DNA of 64,000 nt from Polaribacter sp. (lineage in GTDB: Bacteria > Bacteroidota > Bacteroidia > Flavobacteriales > Flavobacteriaceae). The notes beneath the pieces were generated by a model that ran no database searches, was not told the origin of the DNA, and saw only the letters and a program-made list of their open reading frames with translations. Position numbers and translations under genes: made by a program. Every line of letters starts with the position of its first letter. Positions within the stretch are counted from its first letter, which is position 1. Below are positions 26,676 to 36,684 of this stretch, in pieces. The DNA lies in NCBI GenBank assembly GCA_018663625.1, contig JABJPX010000011.1, positions 1 through 64,000 of the forward strand, in the 5' to 3' direction.

Positions 26676-26714
26676 TTTTTTCAATAAAATTACTACTAAT
26701 TCTAATACTTGAAA

Positions 26715-29117
26715 ATGATTAAAAAAATCTTTTTTTGTGTCCTTTTTTGTTGCTTAAGTTTTACAAATAATGCGCAAGAATGCAACACTATTTTAAAAGG
26801 CACTGTGATCGATTATCATGATGGTACCCCCATTTATGGTGCAACCGTTTATATAAAAAGCCTAAATAAATATGCAACTACTGATTTTGAAGGAAAATTC
26901 AAAATTGAACAGCTTTGTAATGGAGAAATAAACTTGACGATTTCTCACATATCATGTGAAACTAAAAATGTTACAGTCAGTATCGAAAAAGATACATATA
27001 GAGACTTTTTTTTAGAACATCATATAGAATCTTTAAAAGAGGTTAGTATTGTTGCTGCAGCAAATATAAAATCAAAAACAATACAATCAACTGTCTTAAA
27101 AGGAAAAACTATAGAAGCATTTAGCAATCAAAACTTAGGGGATGCATTAAAAGATATTGCAGGTATTTCATCAATAAACACTGGGAATTCAATTGTAAAA
27201 CCAGTGATCAATGGTTTGCATAGTAGTAGAATTATTGTAATGACAAATGGAGTGCGTTTGCAAGATCAAGAATGGGGAATTGAACATGCACCAAACTTAG
27301 ATATTAATACCGCCGAAAAAATTACGGTAATTAAAGGAGCGAATTCTTTAGAGTTTGGCGGGGATGCAATTGGTGGTGTAATTGTTACTGAACCAAGTAA
27401 TGTACTCTTAAAAGATTCTTTGTACGGTAAAAGTATTTTAAGCGGACAAAGTAATGGTCGTGGATATAGTTTTCATTCATCATTATCAAAATCCACAAAA
27501 AAAGGTTGGTATGTAAATGCAAAAACAACGCTTAAAAAAATGGGGGATTTTGAAAGCCCAGAGTATGTTTTAAGTAATTCAGGACTCAATTCAAAAGCAT
27601 ATTCTTTACAAACAGGTTTGAAGAAATTTGAAAGTGGTTTTAATGTATACTATACATTTATAAACAACGAAATAGGAATATTAAGAGCTTCGCATCTAGG
27701 AAATATTGAAGATTTAGTAAACGCAATTAATTCTCCAGAACCATTAATTACTAACGATTTTTCATATGATATTAATTCGCCAAAGCAAGATGTTACCCAT
27801 CAATTGGTAAAAGTGGATTATTATAAACGATTTAAAAAGTTAGGAAAATTAAAAGTGCAATATGACTTTCAAAACAATCATCGTTTTGAGTATGATATAA
27901 GAGTTGGCAATGATAGAAATAAGGCCTCGTTGGATTTAAATTTATCTTCTCATGCAATCACATCTAGCTTTAAATTTGATGCAAAAACAGATGAGAAGTA
28001 CAAAGTTGGTTTTATGGGTGCTTATCAAAATAATTTTGCAAACCCAAATACAGGTATTAAAAGATTAATTCCAGACTATGATAAATATGATCTTGGTTTT
28101 TTCACAATAGGTAACTTTATCTTAAATGACGAAACAACACTAGATGTTGGTTTTAGATACGATTTCAATGCCATAAATGCCAAAAAGTTTTACTCAAAAA
28201 GCAGGTGGGAAGAACGTAATTATGAGCTAGACTTTTCCGATTTAATCATAGGAGATTTTAATACGCAATGGTTGGTAAATCCTAAATTTCAATTTCATAA
28301 CATTTCTGCTTCCGCGGGAATTTCTTATCAGTTAAATGATGAAAATTCGGTTTTATTCAATTATGGATTGTCAAATCGAGCACCAAATCCATCAGAATTA
28401 TTTAGTGATGGTTTACATCATTCTGCCGCAAGAATTGAGTTAGGAGATTTAAGATTACAGCAAGAAACTTCTAATAGAGTTTCGGCGAATTATCGTTTTA
28501 AGAGTGCAAACACTTCTATTTTGGTTGAAGTATTTTTTAATGATATTCGTAATTTCATGTATCTAGAACCTACCGGAACGGAGCAAACGATTCGTGGTGC
28601 TTTTCCTGTTTGGGAACATAAAAAAACCAATGCAAATTTATTTGGAGCAGATTTTAGTCTGACACAAAATATCGGAAGTCATTTTATATTAAAAAATACA
28701 AGTTCATTTATCCGCGGAAAAGATGTTAAAAATGATCGGAATTTGATTGATATCCCTTCTGCTAAAACCCTAAACAGTATTGGTTATACTCTTGAAAAAT
28801 GGTATGACTTTTCCGCAGTTATAGAAAGTGAGTATGTTTTTAGGCAAAATTTATTTCCAAACAACAACTTTGAAACCTATATACCTACTACAGACACAAC
28901 TGTTTTAGTTGATGTAAGTACGACACCAAGTAGTTATCATTTGCTCAACTTTAATTCTGATGCAAGATTTAAGCTATCAGAAAAAACAAATTTAACCGTT
29001 GGCTTAACCGTCACAAATATTTTGAATATTAATTACAGAGAAAATCTAAACAGATTAAGGTTTTTTGCTGATGATTTAGGAAGAAATTATACATTACAAT
29101 TAAAATTAAAATATTAA
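26715..29117 (+). CDS. TonB-dependent outer-membrane receptor
   Basis: An 800-residue receptor starting at ATG 26715 (a TTG at 26709 is less likely). A signal peptide (1-22) ending near TNNAQE is followed by a CarboxypepD_reg-like domain (about 27-105, GTVIDYHDGTPIYGATVYI), a plug domain (about 125-235, with VIKGANSLEFGGDAIGGVI) and a 22-strand barrel whose last strand ends YTLQLKLKY. It imports a scarce ligand with TonB energy. The company of a His/Cys-rich small protein and an acidic lipoprotein, rather than a SusD, argues for a metal or metal-complex over a glycan. Substrate is inference. Confidence 0.92.
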   Translation: MIKKIFFCVLFCCLSFTNNAQECNTILKGTVIDYHDGTPIYGATVYIKSLNKYATTDFEGKFKIEQLCNGEINLTISHISCETKNVTVSIEKDTYRDFFLEHHIESLKEVSIVAAANIKSKTIQSTVLKGKTIEAFSNQNLGDALKDIAGISSINTGNSIVKPVINGLHSSRIIVMTNGVRLQDQEWGIEHAPNLDINTAEKITVIKGANSLEFGGDAIGGVIVTEPSNVLLKDSLYGKSILSGQSNGRGYSFHSSLSKSTKKGWYVNAKTTLKKMGDFESPEYVLSNSGLNSKAYSLQTGLKKFESGFNVYYTFINNEIGILRASHLGNIEDLVNAINSPEPLITNDFSYDINSPKQDVTHQLVKVDYYKRFKKLGKLKVQYDFQNNHRFEYDIRVGNDRNKASLDLNLSSHAITSSFKFDAKTDEKYKVGFMGAYQNNFANPNTGIKRLIPDYDKYDLGFFTIGNFILNDETTLDVGFRYDFNAINAKKFYSKSRWEERNYELDFSDLIIGDFNTQWLVNPKFQFHNISASAGISYQLNDENSVLFNYGLSNRAPNPSELFSDGLHHSAARIELGDLRLQQETSNRVSANYRFKSANTSILVEVFFNDIRNFMYLEPTGTEQTIRGAFPVWEHKKTNANLFGADFSLTQNIGSHFILKNTSSFIRGKDVKNDRNLIDIPSAKTLNSIGYTLEKWYDFSAVIESEYVFRQNLFPNNNFETYIPTTDTTVLVDVSTTPSSYHLLNFNSDARFKLSEKTNLTVGLTVTNILNINYRENLNRLRFFADDLGRNYTLQLKLKY

Positions 29118-29156
29118 AAAAACAATAATAACATGCATACATTAAAAAATAAATAT

Positions 29157-29717
29157 ATGAAAACAATTAAAAATTTAGCCTTAGTATTATTCGTAGCAAC
29201 TCTATTTACAGCCTGTTCAGAAGATGATCCAGAAGTTGTGAATGAAGAAGAATTAATTACAACGCTAACGGCAACTTTAAGACCTAGTGGTGGAGGAACA
29301 GACATTATCTTAAAAAGTGTAGATTTAGATGGCGATGGACCAGATGCTCCAGTAATTTCAGTATCCGCAAATTTAACTGTAAATACTAATTATACAGGGG
29401 TTTTAAAAGTTGAAAACGAAACGGAAAGTCCAGCTGATGATATTACAATAGAAGTATTAGAGGAAGATGAAGAGCATCAATTCTTTTTTACTCCAACGAA
29501 CAATATCGCAACTGTTTCATATAATGATATGGACGAAGATGGAAATCCAATTGGTGTTCAATTTACCTTAGCAACTACAACGGCAGCTTCTGGGAGTTTA
29601 ACCATAACCTTGAGACACGAGCCAATGAAAACTGCAAGTGGAGTTCGCAATGGAGATATTACGAATGCTGGTGGAGAAACAGATGTACAAGCTGTTTTCC
29701 CGATAACAGTTCAATAG
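29157..29717 (+). CDS. Acidic lipoprotein partner of the TonB receptor
   Basis: A 186-residue lipoprotein starting at ATG 29157 (MKTIKNLALVLF), Cys20 in LFTAC being acylated; the ATG at 29133 adds eight residues without improving the signal. The mature protein is very acidic (SEDDPEVVNEEELITT, EVLEEDEEHQFFF) and beta-rich, ending in TITLRHEP and GGETDVQAVFPITVQ. Similar proteins next to TonB receptors in flavobacteria carry the vague label type 1 periplasmic binding fold protein. Clustered Asp/Glu/His could bind a cation. It is the last gene of the unit; a terminator follows. Confidence 0.78.
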   Translation: MKTIKNLALVLFVATLFTACSEDDPEVVNEEELITTLTATLRPSGGGTDIILKSVDLDGDGPDAPVISVSANLTVNTNYTGVLKVENETESPADDITIEVLEEDEEHQFFFTPTNNIATVSYNDMDEDGNPIGVQFTLATTTAASGSLTITLRHEPMKTASGVRNGDITNAGGETDVQAVFPITVQ

Positions 29718-29734
29718 GTATTTGATTCTTTTTT

Positions 29735-29766
29735 AAAGGCACATAAATTTTATGTGCCTTTTTTTT
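29735..29766 (+). terminator. Rho-independent terminator after the TonB unit
   Basis: Stem AAAGGCACATAA / TTATGTGCCTTT around AATT-type loop, followed by eight or more T, 17 bases after the lipoprotein stop. Confidence 0.9.
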
Positions 29767-29789
29767 ATCAAATTTTGTTACAAAAAGTT

Positions 29790-29797
29790 TACTTTTG
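29790..29797 (+). promoter_or_regulatory. -7 box TACTTTTG before the CDP-alcohol transferase
   Basis: Exact TAnnTTTG after the terminator, 71 bases before the ATG at 29869. A TTTG lies upstream but only 12 bases away, so the -33 element is not convincing. Confidence 0.5.
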
Positions 29798-29868
29798 CAC
29801 TTATAAAAAAATGTGCTGTTTTAAGCTTATAAAAAATTCTTAAAAATGCTCAATTCTAAAGCATTTTA

Positions 29869-30633
29869 ATGTCAAAACTACCCAAAGAACATCAATTTTT
29901 AGATCTATCAGATTACGGTAGACCCATTGCAAGAAGGATTGCAAGTTCATTAAAAAACACAAAATTTACGCCAGTAGATGTGACAATTGCATTTGTAATT
30001 TCGGGCTTGATTGGTGTTTTCTGCATCCTAAAAGAATATTATTGGGCTGCAGCTTTTTTCTTAATCTTTAAATCTATTTTAGATGCTGCAGATGGTGAAT
30101 TGGCACGCGTTAAAAAAACACCTTCTTATACAGGACGCTTTTTAGACTCAGTTTCTGATATTCTTCTCAACTTTATTATTTTCTTTTCTCTTTGGTATGT
30201 GACCAATGTAAATTTTTTATTCGCGTTTCTTGCTTTTTTTGGAGTTCAATTACAAGGAACCTTATACAATTACTATTATGTCATTTTAAGAAATCGATTT
30301 GAGGGTGATACTACAAGTCGCGTTTTCGAAGACAAAACTCCTATTGCACTGCCTGGAGAAAAACAAAAGAATGTAAACATACTGTTCTTTTTGTATAAAT
30401 TATTCTACGGTATTTTTGATAAAATTATTTATGCTTTAGACCGAGATGCCTCTAAAGGAAAACCTTTTCCAAATTGGTTAATGACTTTAATCTCAACATT
30501 CGGTTTGGGCTTTCAATTATTACTTATAAGCCTCTTTTTAGTTTTAGGACTAAAAACAAATATCATCCCCTTCTTTATTGGATATTCCGTTTTAATATTT
30601 GTATTTATACTTATTCGGAAAATCTTTTATTAG
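29869..30633 (+). CDS. CDP-alcohol phosphatidyltransferase family protein
   Basis: A 254-residue membrane protein. The family's catalytic signature DxxDGxxARxnGxxxDxxxD is complete: DAADGELAR at about 71-79 followed by GRFLDSVSD at about 87-95. All four metal-binding Asp are present. Six membrane helices surround it. Such enzymes move a phosphatidyl or phospho-alcohol group from a CDP-linked donor, as in phospholipid or inositol-phosphate synthesis. The 254-residue length and RVFEDKT loop do not identify PgsA or PssA clearly, so the substrate is open. It overlaps the convergent MFS gene by 4 bases. Confidence 0.88.
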   Translation: MSKLPKEHQFLDLSDYGRPIARRIASSLKNTKFTPVDVTIAFVISGLIGVFCILKEYYWAAAFFLIFKSILDAADGELARVKKTPSYTGRFLDSVSDILLNFIIFFSLWYVTNVNFLFAFLAFFGVQLQGTLYNYYYVILRNRFEGDTTSRVFEDKTPIALPGEKQKNVNILFFLYKLFYGIFDKIIYALDRDASKGKPFPNWLMTLISTFGLGFQLLLISLFLVLGLKTNIIPFFIGYSVLIFVFILIRKIFY

Positions 30634-31925
30634 TGCACATTTTTTGTGTTTTTTAATTGACTTAAAACAACAAAAGAAGCTACAAAAAACAGGGCTAAAC
30701 ACAAGACACTCCATTGCATAGAACCTGTTAATGAATATAAAAAGCCATAGACAAAAGTCCCGAGTACAATGGCTATTTTTTCGGTAACATCATAAAAACT
30801 AAAGTAAGTAGCGTGATCTTCTGTATCTGGTAATAATTTTGAATAGGTAGACCTAGTTAAAGATTGAATCGCTCCTAAAACGAGTCCTAATAATCCTCCT
30901 AAAGCATAAAAATAGGTCGCTACGTTTGGCATGTCTTTGTGCAACATAAAAGCACAAAAACAAACTAAAATCCAGATAGAGATGGTAATTTTTAAAGCCT
31001 TGAAATTACCGTATTTTTTGGAGATTTTTGAAAAAATCATGGCTCCAAAAATGGCAACAAACTGTATTAACAAAATAGTAATAATGAGACTCGTTGCACT
31101 TAATCCTAATTCTGTTGAACCAAAAATTGCAGCCAATAAAATAATGGTTTGCACTCCAATACTCAATAAGAAAAAAGCGGTTAAAAAACCTTTTAAAGTG
31201 GGCAATTCTTTAATCTCATTCCAAACAATTTTAAGTTCTTTAAATCCTTTCCAGATATAATCTTTTTCTGGTTTTTTGTTGAAAGTATTGTTTGGTAATA
31301 CTTTAAACGTTACCTGTGCAAAACCTATCCACCAAAGCCCCACCATTACAAAAGAAATCCGAGAAGCAAAGGCTTCAGATATTCCAAACATGTCATGAAA
31401 AAGTATCATGATTAAGTTTATAATCAATAAAATAATGGAACCAATATAACCGAAAATAAACCCCTTTGCACTTACCCGATCTTGATCTTCTGGATGTGCT
31501 ACTTCTGGTAAATAAGAATTGTAAAACACCACACTAGACCAAAAACCTATACTTGCAAAAAAAGTAAAAACAATTCCAATCCAGACAGTATCTAATCCCT
31601 CAAAAAAATACATACTCATTACAGAAACAGCTCCAATCGTACAAAAAATCTTTAAAAATTTCTTTTTATTCCCCGTATAATCTGCGATAGCTGAAAGTAT
31701 TGGCGACATAAAAGCAACCACTAAGAAAGAAAAAGACAAGGTATAACTATAGAGCGTATCTGGATGTTCCCATTCGATACCAAAAAAAGAAATCACTTTG
31801 CCATTTGTAATTCCAGAATAATATAGTGGAAAAACTGCAGTACTTATCACCAAAGAATATACCGAGTTTGCCCAATCGTAAAAAGCCCAACCGTTAATTA
31901 ATTTTTTATCTCCTATTTTTAACAT
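30630..31925 (-). CDS. MFS permease (UMF1/Atg22-like)
   Basis: A 431-residue, twelve-helix transporter. The opening INGWAFYDWANSVYSLVISTAVFPLYY is the mark of the UMF1/Atg22-like branch of the major facilitator family. SAIADYTGNKKKFLK (about 85-99) is the cytoplasmic 2-3 loop motif, and LGAIQSLTRSTYSKLLPD lies in the second half. The branch is thought to export amino acids or small metabolites in bacteria, but the substrate is not established. A 211-base gap follows upstream with no clear promoter box. Confidence 0.88.
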   Translation of the reverse strand: MLKIGDKKLINGWAFYDWANSVYSLVISTAVFPLYYSGITNGKVISFFGIEWEHPDTLYSYTLSFSFLVVAFMSPILSAIADYTGNKKKFLKIFCTIGAVSVMSMYFFEGLDTVWIGIVFTFFASIGFWSSVVFYNSYLPEVAHPEDQDRVSAKGFIFGYIGSIILLIINLIMILFHDMFGISEAFASRISFVMVGLWWIGFAQVTFKVLPNNTFNKKPEKDYIWKGFKELKIVWNEIKELPTLKGFLTAFFLLSIGVQTIILLAAIFGSTELGLSATSLIITILLIQFVAIFGAMIFSKISKKYGNFKALKITISIWILVCFCAFMLHKDMPNVATYFYALGGLLGLVLGAIQSLTRSTYSKLLPDTEDHATYFSFYDVTEKIAIVLGTFVYGFLYSLTGSMQWSVLCLALFFVASFVVLSQLKNTKNVH

Positions 31926-32136
31926 CTTCCTGATTTAAAATTAAAATACAATTCAAGAGTCCTTAAACAGAAATACAATATAGGGAAAGTATTCCTTCTT
32001 TACCCTTAACATATGTTAGATTTTATAGAGTGCCAAAGCACAAGCTAATACTTTGAATTGTTGCTAATTATTGTGAATAAATTATTTCTTTTCCAAGAAC
32101 ACATTTGGTATCTTTCGCATAAATTATTAAGATTCA

Positions 32137-33018
32137 ATGACCCTGCAATCTCGCACAAAAACTTTAGCGCCAAGTATACAAATTCCTAAGCCCCTTTTAG
32201 TTGTTGCTAAATTTGTACAATTCGTTTCACACAAGTTGGCGGTGTTACTTTCGGCAAGACTCTTTACGACTCCAATTCGATTTAAAACACCAAAAAGAGA
32301 ATTGCCAATGTATGAAAGTTCACAAAAAAGCATTTTATCTGTTCCCGAAATCAATAAAAAAATTCATATTTTAAGTTATGGATATTCGGATAAAAAGGTA
32401 TTGCTTGCTCATGGATGGTCTGGCAGAAGCACGCAATTATTTATGATTGCCAACCGACTGTTAGAAAAAGGATACATGGTCATTTCATTTGATGGACCAG
32501 CACATGGTAAGTCTTTTGGTAAAACAACAAATATGCTAGAATACATTACCACGATAGAAGCAATTGATAAGAAACATGGTCCTTTTGAGGCTGCTGTTGG
32601 GCATTCTTTTGGAGGCATGGCGATAATAAACACTAACGCCAATAACCCAATTTTTAAAACAATGGTAACCATTGGCTCGGGAGATAAAGTAGAAGATGTT
32701 TTGTTAAATTTTACAAATAGCTTGGGGTTGAAAAAAAGTATTTCTAAAAAATTAGAACGTCATTTTCAAAAGAAATGGAATGTTAAAATTAGTGACTTTG
32801 CAGTCTATAAGGCTGCAAAGAAAATGAAAACACCTATCTTAGTCGTCCACGACATACGCGATGGTGATGTAGCTGTTAGTTGTGCTAAAAATATTCGAAA
32901 AAACTCAAAAAATGGGAGCCTATTGATCACAAATGGACTGGGACATACCAAAATTTTAAGAGATAAAAAGACAACCTATAAAATAGTAGATTTCATTACT
33001 CAAAACTCAAAAAAATAA
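32137..33018 (+). CDS. Alpha/beta hydrolase
   Basis: A 293-residue alpha/beta hydrolase. LAHGWSGRSTQLF (about 89-101) is the HG oxyanion motif, SFDGPAHGKS the next conserved loop, and GHSFGGMAI (about 155-163) the nucleophile elbow. The acid and His are in VVHDIRDGDVAVS (about 233-245) and TNGLGHTKI (about 266-274). The N-terminal 60 residues are a basic cap without a signal peptide, so it is cytoplasmic or peripheral. Substrate unknown. msrB follows after 10 bases and is probably co-transcribed. Confidence 0.87.
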   Translation: MTLQSRTKTLAPSIQIPKPLLVVAKFVQFVSHKLAVLLSARLFTTPIRFKTPKRELPMYESSQKSILSVPEINKKIHILSYGYSDKKVLLAHGWSGRSTQLFMIANRLLEKGYMVISFDGPAHGKSFGKTTNMLEYITTIEAIDKKHGPFEAAVGHSFGGMAIINTNANNPIFKTMVTIGSGDKVEDVLLNFTNSLGLKKSISKKLERHFQKKWNVKISDFAVYKAAKKMKTPILVVHDIRDGDVAVSCAKNIRKNSKNGSLLITNGLGHTKILRDKKTTYKIVDFITQNSKK

Positions 33019-33028
33019 ACTTAATATT

Positions 33029-33514
33029 ATGAAAAAATGGATTCCCTTTATCGCAATTCTTTTATTAATGAATTGTACAACATCTGCACAGAAAAAAGAA
33101 ACTAAAAAGAAGTATGCTGTTATTAAAACAAACTCGGAGTGGAAAAAAGTACTGAATGATATGCAGTACTATGTATTGCGTGAAGCGGGAACGGAGCGCG
33201 CTTTTTCAAGTCCATTGAATAAGAATGAAGAAAAAGGAATTTATGTATGTGCGGCTTGTAAGACAGCACTGTATGATGCACTTCATAAATTTGACTCTAA
33301 ATCTGGATGGCCTTCATTTGATAGAGCCATCAAAGGGAGTGTGGAATTGGATGTAGATTATAAAATAGGCTACGCAAGAACGGAACTAAAGTGCAACACT
33401 TGTGGTGGACATTTGGGGCATTCTTTTGATGACGGTCCAAAAGAAACTACTGGAAAAAGACACTGTATAAATGGAGTGGCCTTAGAATTTGTCCCTGAAA
33501 AAAAACAACCTTAA
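33029..33514 (+). CDS. msrB: Peptide-methionine (R)-S-oxide reductase, exported lipoprotein form
   Basis: A 161-residue MsrB with a signal ending in LLLMNC; Cys16 is a likely lipidation site, so it works in the periplasm. The two zinc pairs C74/C77 (VCAACK) and C122/C125 (KCNTCG) are present, as is the catalytic C146 in KRHCINGVALEF. SGWPSFDRAI and GGHLGHSFDDGP complete the family motifs. It repairs oxidised methionine, presumably in envelope proteins. The recycling Cys seen in some MsrB proteins is not obvious, so the electron donor is uncertain. Confidence 0.95.
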   Translation: MKKWIPFIAILLLMNCTTSAQKKETKKKYAVIKTNSEWKKVLNDMQYYVLREAGTERAFSSPLNKNEEKGIYVCAACKTALYDALHKFDSKSGWPSFDRAIKGSVELDVDYKIGYARTELKCNTCGGHLGHSFDDGPKETTGKRHCINGVALEFVPEKKQP

Positions 33515-33649
33515 ACTCATTTATCTTTTAATCAAATATCTAAAGGTTTGACTTTTTTCTGAATCATTAAGCAGGTTTATAATTCAATTTGAAGTGTAAT
33601 AAATTGCAAAAAATTATCAGGTAATTACGGACAACTAAAGACGAATTCT

Positions 33650-33657
33650 TATATTTG
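33650..33657 (+). promoter_or_regulatory. -7 box TATATTTG of ffh
   Basis: Exact TAnnTTTG match, 25 bases before the ffh ATG at 33683 in the 168-base gap after msrB. No -33 TTTG at standard spacing. Confidence 0.55.
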
Positions 33658-33682
33658 TGTTTCCTAAAAAAGAACACAAATT

Positions 33683-35020
33683 ATGTTTAATAATTTAAGC
33701 GATAAATTAGATAAAGCCTTACACACCTTAAAAGGGCATGGTAAGATTACAGAAGTTAATGTTGCAGAGACTTTAAAAGAAGTTCGAAGAGCGTTGTTAG
33801 ATGCTGATGTGAACTTTAAGATTGCCAAAGAGTTTACCAAAAACGTACAAAAAAAAGCACTAGGACAAGACGTTTTAACAACGTTAAACCCTGGGCAATT
33901 AATGGTAAAACTTGTTAAGGACGAATTGATCGACTTAATGGGAGGTGAAACTGTAGGGATTAATTTAGGAGGAAATCCAACCGTAATTTTAATGTCTGGT
34001 TTGCAAGGTTCTGGAAAGACCACTTTTTCTGGAAAATTAGCAAATTACTTAAAAACGAAAAAAGCAAAAGAAGTTTTGTTAGTAGGTTGTGATGTTTACC
34101 GACCTGCAGCAATTAATCAATTACAAGTTGTTGGAGAACAAATTGGTGTTGAAGTATACGCAGAAGTTGGAAACAATAATCCAATAGAAATTTCTCAAAA
34201 CGCCATCAAACACGCAAAGGCAAATAGTAAAAATGTGGTGATTATTGATACGGCAGGACGATTGGCTGTTGATGATGAAATGATGAACGAAATCTCTGAC
34301 ATTCACAAAGCCATTAACCCACAAGAAACTTTATTTGTGGTAGATGCCATGACTGGGCAAGATGCCGTTAACACCGCAAAAGCATTTAATGATATCTTAA
34401 ATTTTGATGGAGTAATCCTTACAAAATTAGACGGAGATACACGAGGTGGAGCTGCATTAACCATAAAATCGGTTGTCAATAAACCCATTAAATTTATTGG
34501 AACCGGAGAAAAAATGGATGCGATTGATATCTTCTATCCAGAAAGAATGGCAGATCGTATTCTTGGAATGGGAGATGTTGTTTCTTTAGTAGAAAGAGCA
34601 CAAGAGCAATATGATGAAGAAGAAGCAAGAAAGATTCAAAAGAAAATTGCAAAAAACCAATTTGGTTTCGATGACTTTTTAAGTCAGATTCAGCAAATCA
34701 AAAAAATGGGAAGCATGAAGGATTTGGTTGGCATGATACCAGGTGCCGGAAAAGCAATGAAAGACGTAGATATTGACGATGACGCTTTTAAAGGCATCGA
34801 GGCAATTATCCACTCAATGACCCCAACAGAAAGAAGTATTCCCACAACCATAAACGTAAGTAGAAAAAAGAGAATTGCAAAAGGCTCTGGGACGAGTGTA
34901 ACTGAAGTAAATCAATTGATGAAGCAGTTTGAGCAGATGAGCAAGATGATGAAAATGATGCAAGGTGGTGGTGGAAAGAAAATGATGCAGATGATGCAGG
35001 GAATGAAAGGAATGCGATAA
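33683..35020 (+). CDS. ffh: Ffh, signal recognition particle GTPase
   Basis: A 445-residue SRP54 protein. The N domain is 1-90; the G domain has GLQGSGKTTFSGKLA (about 107-121), DVYRPAAINQL (insertion box), DTAGRLAVDDEMM and TKLDGDTRGGAAL. The M domain (from about 320) carries SGTSVTEVNQLMKQFEQM and a methionine-rich end, which binds signal peptides and 4.5S RNA. It targets inner-membrane proteins co-translationally to FtsY. The 4.5S RNA gene itself was not seen in this window. folD follows after 45 bases on the same strand. Confidence 0.97.
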   Translation: MFNNLSDKLDKALHTLKGHGKITEVNVAETLKEVRRALLDADVNFKIAKEFTKNVQKKALGQDVLTTLNPGQLMVKLVKDELIDLMGGETVGINLGGNPTVILMSGLQGSGKTTFSGKLANYLKTKKAKEVLLVGCDVYRPAAINQLQVVGEQIGVEVYAEVGNNNPIEISQNAIKHAKANSKNVVIIDTAGRLAVDDEMMNEISDIHKAINPQETLFVVDAMTGQDAVNTAKAFNDILNFDGVILTKLDGDTRGGAALTIKSVVNKPIKFIGTGEKMDAIDIFYPERMADRILGMGDVVSLVERAQEQYDEEEARKIQKKIAKNQFGFDDFLSQIQQIKKMGSMKDLVGMIPGAGKAMKDVDIDDDAFKGIEAIIHSMTPTERSIPTTINVSRKKRIAKGSGTSVTEVNQLMKQFEQMSKMMKMMQGGGGKKMMQMMQGMKGMR

Positions 35021-35065
35021 AAAATTACACTTACTTTTAATACTATCTTTAAAAAAAATAGATCA

Positions 35066-35944
35066 ATGACATTACTCGACGGAAAAAAAACAGCAGCTGA
35101 TATTAAAGAAGAAATCGCTTTAGAAGTAAGAAGTCTAAAAGATAATGGTAAAAAAACACCCCATTTAGCAGCAATTATTGTTGGAAATAACGGAGCAAGT
35201 ATTACCTATGTAAATGCTAAAGTGAAGGCTTGTGAACGTGTTGGTTTCGAATCTACATTAATCCGTTTAACGGAGGAAGCGACTGAAGAGGAGCTACTAA
35301 ATGAAATTGCAATTTTAAATATTGACAAAGATATAGATGGTTTTATTGTTCAATTACCATTACCAAAACACATTGATGAACAAAAGATTTTAATGGCCGT
35401 AGACCCAAACAAAGATGTAGATGGCTTCCATCCTACAAATGTGGGTAAAATGGCATTAAACCTTCCTACATTTATCTCTGCAACACCATTTGGTATTTTA
35501 GAATTGCTAGAACGATACAATGTTGAAACATCAGGAAAACACGTTGTGGTTCTTGGAAGAAGTCATATTGTAGGAAGTCCTATGAGTATTTTACTATCAC
35601 AAAAAAGAAAGGTTGGAAACGCTACAGTGACCATGTGCCATAGTAGAACCAAAAACCTAAAAGAGATTACACTACAAGCAGATATTGTGATTGCAGCCAT
35701 TGGAATTCCTGAATTCCTAAAAGCAGATATGGTTAAAGACAATGTAACTGTAATTGATGTTGGTATTACCAGAGTTGGAGATTCTTCTAAAAAAAGTGGC
35801 TACCGATTGCTAGGTGATGTTGCGTTTGATGAGGTTGCTAAAAAATCTGAATTCATTACCCCAGTTCCCGGTGGTGTTGGTCCCATGACGATTGCTATGC
35901 TATTAAAAAACACGTTATTAGCTTGTCAAAGAGCTCACGGATAA
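35066..35944 (+). CDS. folD: FolD, methylenetetrahydrofolate dehydrogenase/cyclohydrolase
   Basis: A 292-residue bifunctional enzyme interconverting methylene-THF, methenyl-THF and formyl-[21 protein letters not shown] (about 49-66) includes the catalytic Lys and Tyr, [14 protein letters not shown] is the first Prosite pattern region, and [14 protein letters not shown] (about 163-176) binds [18 protein letters not shown] is near the end. Length agrees with the family. It may be co-transcribed with ffh upstream and with the small membrane protein downstream. Confidence 0.97.
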   Translation: MTLLDGKKTAADIKEEIALEVRSLKDNGKKTPHLAAIIVGNNGASITYVNAKVKACERVGFESTLIRLTEEATEEELLNEIAILNIDKDIDGFIVQLPLPKHIDEQKILMAVDPNKDVDGFHPTNVGKMALNLPTFISATPFGILELLERYNVETSGKHVVVLGRSHIVGSPMSILLSQKRKVGNATVTMCHSRTKNLKEITLQADIVIAAIGIPEFLKADMVKDNVTVIDVGITRVGDSSKKSGYRLLGDVAFDEVAKKSEFITPVPGGVGPMTIAMLLKNTLLACQRAHG

Positions 35945-35979
35945 TTTTTATATATTGTAAGCAACAATAGCCCATTAAT

Positions 35980-36684
35980 TTGATCGATTTTTTCCTTAAA
36001 GAAAATAACCATTTTACGCCTTTTACCACCCAACATTTTGGGGTGGTCCTTTTTTTAATCATATGTGGAGTTGCCTTAATTTTATGGGCAAAAAAACAAA
36101 AAGAAAAAACGCAGACACGCGTCGGAAACCTCTTAACAATTTCAATTGCAACGACCATTATTTTTGGAACTTTCTTAAAAATATACAAAGGTGATTTTAA
36201 TTACCAAGAAGATTTACCCCTACATTTATGTAGTTTTTTAGGACTCACCGCACCACTACTCTCACTCACAAAAAAAATTGTGTATTACGAGGTCTTCTTT
36301 TTCTTAATTTTAGCCGGGACACTACAATCAGTAATTACACCAGATCAATACAATTACTTAAACTTCCCGTTTTTCAGGTACTGGTTTGTACATGCAGGAT
36401 TGGTTATATTTATGATGTATGCGACATTTGTTTATAAAATGAGACCTACCCTTAAAAGTGTTTGGAAATCATTTTTAGGCATGCAAGTATATATGCTACT
36501 CATGTTTGTACTCAATTACTTTTTAGGATCCAATTACTTTTATACCAACAGAAAGCCAGATGCAGCAACATTATTAGATCTTTTTGGAGATTGGCCTCAA
36601 TACGTTTTTGTGGTAGAGTTGATTGTAATTCCGTATTTTTTATTGATTTATTTGCCTTTTTATTTAACGCGAAAAAAGGCTTAA
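35980..36684 (+). CDS. YwaF/TIGR02206-type integral membrane protein, TTG start
   Basis: A 234-residue protein with about six to seven helices. HFTPFTTQHFGVVLFLIICG, DLPLHLCSFLGLTAPL, FFLILAGTLQSVITPDQ, and NYFLGSNYFYTNRKPDAATLLDLFGDWPQYV are the recurring features of the TIGR02206 (YwaF) family, whose role is not known. The start is TTG at 35980; there is no in-frame ATG before residue 136 or so, and the N-terminal conserved region requires it. It overlaps the convergent cupin gene by 4 bases. Confidence 0.85.
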   Translation: MIDFFLKENNHFTPFTTQHFGVVLFLIICGVALILWAKKQKEKTQTRVGNLLTISIATTIIFGTFLKIYKGDFNYQEDLPLHLCSFLGLTAPLLSLTKKIVYYEVFFFLILAGTLQSVITPDQYNYLNFPFFRYWFVHAGLVIFMMYATFVYKMRPTLKSVWKSFLGMQVYMLLMFVLNYFLGSNYFYTNRKPDAATLLDLFGDWPQYVFVVELIVIPYFLLIYLPFYLTRKKA

